DNA of 64,000 nt from Petrolisthes cinctipes (lineage: Eukaryota > Arthropoda > Malacostraca > Decapoda > Porcellanidae): contig JAWQEG010000279.1 of the NCBI GenBank assembly GCA_033782935.1, forward strand, positions 2,194,001 to 2,258,000. The letters run 5' to 3'. This document shows positions 62,074 through 64,000 of this stretch, piece by piece (position 1 is the first letter of the stretch; each line of letters begins with the position of its first letter). The notes under the pieces are model-generated. The model did no database searches, was not told the DNA's origin, and saw nothing but the letters and a program-made list of their open reading frames with translations. The translations under genes and the position numbers were made by a program.

Positions 62074-63195
62074 ATTTTCAGTATGTTTTAAGCATGTATT
62101 TTGAAAATACTCTAACACGGAGTAGGCATGTACAGATCGCTTCTGGGACCCCTAAATATCGAATTTTCGAGTGTTTTGGGACTGAATTTGAGATATCGAC
62201 TTTTTGGCACTTAAAAGATCGATTTTTAGCATGTTTTTAGCCTATATTTTGAAAATATTCTAGCACTGTACAGATTGCTTCTGGGACCCCAAAATATTGA
62301 ATTTTCGGGTGTTTAGGGCCAGAATTTGAGATATAAACGGGTACAGAAGATGCATGCACATATCGACTTTTGGGCACCTAAAAGATCGATTTTCAGTATG
62401 TTTTTGGCCTGTATTTTGAAAATACTCTAACACGGAGTAGGCATGTACAGATACATTCTGGGACCTCTAAATATCGAATTTTTGGGTGTTTTGGGACTGA
62501 ATTTGAGATATTGATTTTTTGGCACCTAAAATGTCGATTTTTAGCATGTTTTTAGCCTATATTTTGAAAATATTCTAGCACTGTGTAGGCATGTACAGAT
62601 TGCTTCTGGGACTTCAAAATATTGAATTTTCGGGTGTTTTGAGCCTGAATTTGAGATATAAACGGGTACAGAAGATACATGCACTTTGGGCATCTAAAAT
62701 ATCGATTTTCAGCATGTTTTGGGCCTGTATTTTGAAAATACTCTAACACTGAGTAGGCATGTACAGATTGCTTCTGGGACCCCAAAATATTGAATTTTCG
62801 GGTGTTTTGAGCCTGAATTTGAGATATAAACGGGTACTGAAGATGCATGCACATATCGACTTTTGTGCACCTAAAAGATCGATTTTCAGTATGTTTTGAG
62901 CATGTATTTTGAAAATACTCTAATACGGAGTAGGCATGTACAGATCGCTTCTGGGACCCCTAAATTTCGAATTTTCTGGTATTTTGGGACTGAATTTGAG
63001 ATATCGACTTTTTGGCACCTAAAAGATCGATTTTTAGCATGTTTTTAGCCTATATTTTGAAAATATTCTAGCACTGTACAGATTGCTTCTGGGACCCCAA
63101 AATATTGAATTTTCGGGTGTTTTGAGCCTGAATTCGAGATATAAACGGGTACAGAAGATACATGCACATATTGACTTTGGGCACCAAAAATATCG
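62074..63195. repeat. 1122-bp tandem repeat, copy 1
   Basis: Seven monomers, S1-type, B/C, S2, B (62526-62693, 8 bp missing), D, S1 and B. They recur from about 63196 at an offset of 1122. Shared marks include TTCGAGTGTTTTGGG near 62165, GAATTTTTGGGTG near 62476 and ATGCACTTTGGGC near 62679. Private marks are AGACCGATTTTC near 62068, GGGACTTCAAAAT near 62609 and CTAAATTTCGAATTTTCTGG near 62959. Confidence 0.85.
62526..62693 (+). repeat. B monomer with 8-bp deletion, AC-flanked (1 of 2)
   Basis: Reads ACATGCACTTTGGGCATC in place of ATGCACATATTGACTTTGGG. Eight bases are lost between two AC dinucleotides, giving 168 bp. The second copy is at 63648-63815. Confidence 0.87.
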
Positions 63196-64000
63196 ATTTT
63201 CAGTATGTTTTGAGCATGTATTTTGAAAATACTCTAACACGGAGTAGACATGTACAGATCGCTTCTGGGACCCCTAAATATCGAATTTTCGAGTGTTTTG
63301 GGACTGAATTTGAGATATCGACTTTTTGGCACTTAAAAGATCGATTTTTAGCATGTTTTTAGCCTATATTTTGAAAATATTCTAGCACTGTACAGATTGC
63401 TTCTGGGACCCCAAAATATTGAATTTTCGGGTGTTTAGGGCCAGAATTTGAGATATAAACGGGTACAGAAGATGCATGCACATATCGACTTTTGGGTACC
63501 TAAAAGATCGATTTTCAGTATGTTTTTGGCCTGTATTTTGAAAATACTCTAACACGGAGTAGGCATGTACAGATACCTTCTGGGACCTCTAAATATCGAA
63601 TTTTTGGGTGTTTTGGGACTGAATTTGAGATATTGATTTTTTGGCACCTAAAATGTCGATTTTTAGCATGTTTTTAGCCTATATTTTGAAAATATTCTAG
63701 CACTGTGTAGGCATGTACAGATTGCTTCTGGGACCCCAAAATATTGAATTTTCGGGTGTTTTGAGCCTAAATTTGAGATATAAACGGGTACAGAAGATAC
63801 ATGCACTTTGGGCATCTAAAATATCGATTTTCAGCATGTTTTGGGCCTGTATTTTGAAAATACTCTAACACTGAGTAGGCATGTACAGATTGCTTCTGGG
63901 ACCCCAAAATATTGAATTTTCGGGTGTTTTGAGCCTGAATTTGAGATATAAACGGGTACTGAAGATGCATGCACATATCGACTTTTGTGCACCTAAAAGA
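63196..64000. repeat. 1122-bp tandem repeat, copy 2, cut by the window edge
   Basis: Second copy of the unit at 62074-63195, truncated at the window end. The last complete monomer is a D ending at 63992, and eight bases of the next short monomer follow. Private changes include TTTGGGTACC near 63493 and GAGCCTAAATTTG near 63763. The array clearly continues to the right. Confidence 0.85.
63648..63815 (+). repeat. B monomer with 8-bp deletion, AC-flanked (2 of 2)
   Basis: Same junction ATGCACTTTGGGC, 1122 bp after the first, 168 bp. Confirms that the 1122-bp duplication happened after this deletion. Confidence 0.87.

Larger units (their letters stand above)
1..64000. repeat. Satellite DNA array filling the window
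   Basis: The entire window is built from about 380 copies of one monomer family, all in the same orientation and joined head to tail. Monomers share a fixed order of blocks: TCGATTTT near the start, an ATTTTGAAAAT dyad, GTAGGCATGTACAGAT, CTTCTGGGACC, GAATTTTCGGGTGTTT, then GAATTTGAGATAT and a closing GGCAC. Lengths cluster at 148 and 176-177 bp, with trimers of 501 bp and dimers of 324 bp. No inversion, transposable element, telomere run, rDNA or unique sequence interrupts it. I infer centromeric or pericentromeric heterochromatin from array size and higher-order structure; a subtelomeric or interstitial satellite remains possible. The family and species are not recognised. Confidence 0.98.

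Noticed and set aside
164..63976. Hundreds of reading frames of 60-150 codons, mostly on the minus strand, with repeated peptides such as SVHAYSVLEYFQN
   Set aside because: They are translations of the satellite in several overlapping frames. Units of 177, 324, 501 and 2181 bp are multiples of three, so the same frames reappear. They show no coding bias, no consistent start context and no protein family, and overlapping frames on the same DNA yield equally long peptides.
1..64000. CRISPR array (regular direct repeats)
   Set aside because: There are no unique spacers: the whole unit repeats, and the period and base composition are those of a satellite.
1..64000. Primate alpha satellite
   Set aside because: The monomer lengths (148 and 176-177 bp) and sequence do not match the 171-bp alpha monomer, and no complete CENP-B box was found.

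Overview
The whole window is one uninterrupted block of tandemly repeated satellite DNA from a eukaryotic chromosome. I see no gene, RNA gene, transposon, CRISPR array or single-copy sequence. About 380 monomers lie head to tail in one orientation. Their composition is about 37% G+C (counted on one monomer consensus). The scale, the monomer lengths near nucleosome size and the nested higher-order repeats fit a centromeric or pericentromeric satellite, but the sequence cannot prove that location. I do not recognise the satellite family and cannot name the species. All open reading frames are by-products of repeat units whose lengths (177, 324, 501, 2181) are multiples of three.

Monomer types. 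Taking the monomer start at the C(T/A)AAAA..TCGATTTT motif, there are two lengths. Short monomers (148 bp) are types S1 and S2. Long monomers (176-177 bp) are types B, C and D. Long monomers carry a 29-bp segment, bounded by ATAT on both sides, that short ones lack. The inferred ground state is a 1002-bp hexamer, B-C-S2-B-D-S1, made of two 501-bp trimers. 324-bp dimers arise where two neighbouring monomers have fused into one 148-bp hybrid (C/S2 or D/S1).

Layout. 1-3961: diverged mixture of the same monomers. 3962-10504: three copies of a 13-monomer, 2181-bp higher-order repeat (HOR). 10505-15302: transition zone with a 648-bp block repeated at 1325-bp spacing. 15303-29997: three successively shorter copies (6117, 4948 and 3630 bp) of one long HOR, differing by losses of whole monomers. 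29998-40773: mosaic of shared segments at offsets of 3114, 2790, 6040 and 5539 bp. 40774-52736: two almost identical tandem copies (5981 and 5982 bp) of a roughly 36-monomer unit, the youngest duplication here. 52737-64000: further rearranged pieces of that unit, with 3113-, 4261-, 500- and 1122-bp offsets, running off the right edge.

How it works together. The array records unequal crossing-over and conversion at several nested scales. It also contains many small deletions whose ends share 2-4 bp. Features that could matter for function are a 15-bp dyad kept by paired changes between monomer types, weak resemblance to the CENP-B box, and loss of specific CpG sites in type B and D monomers.
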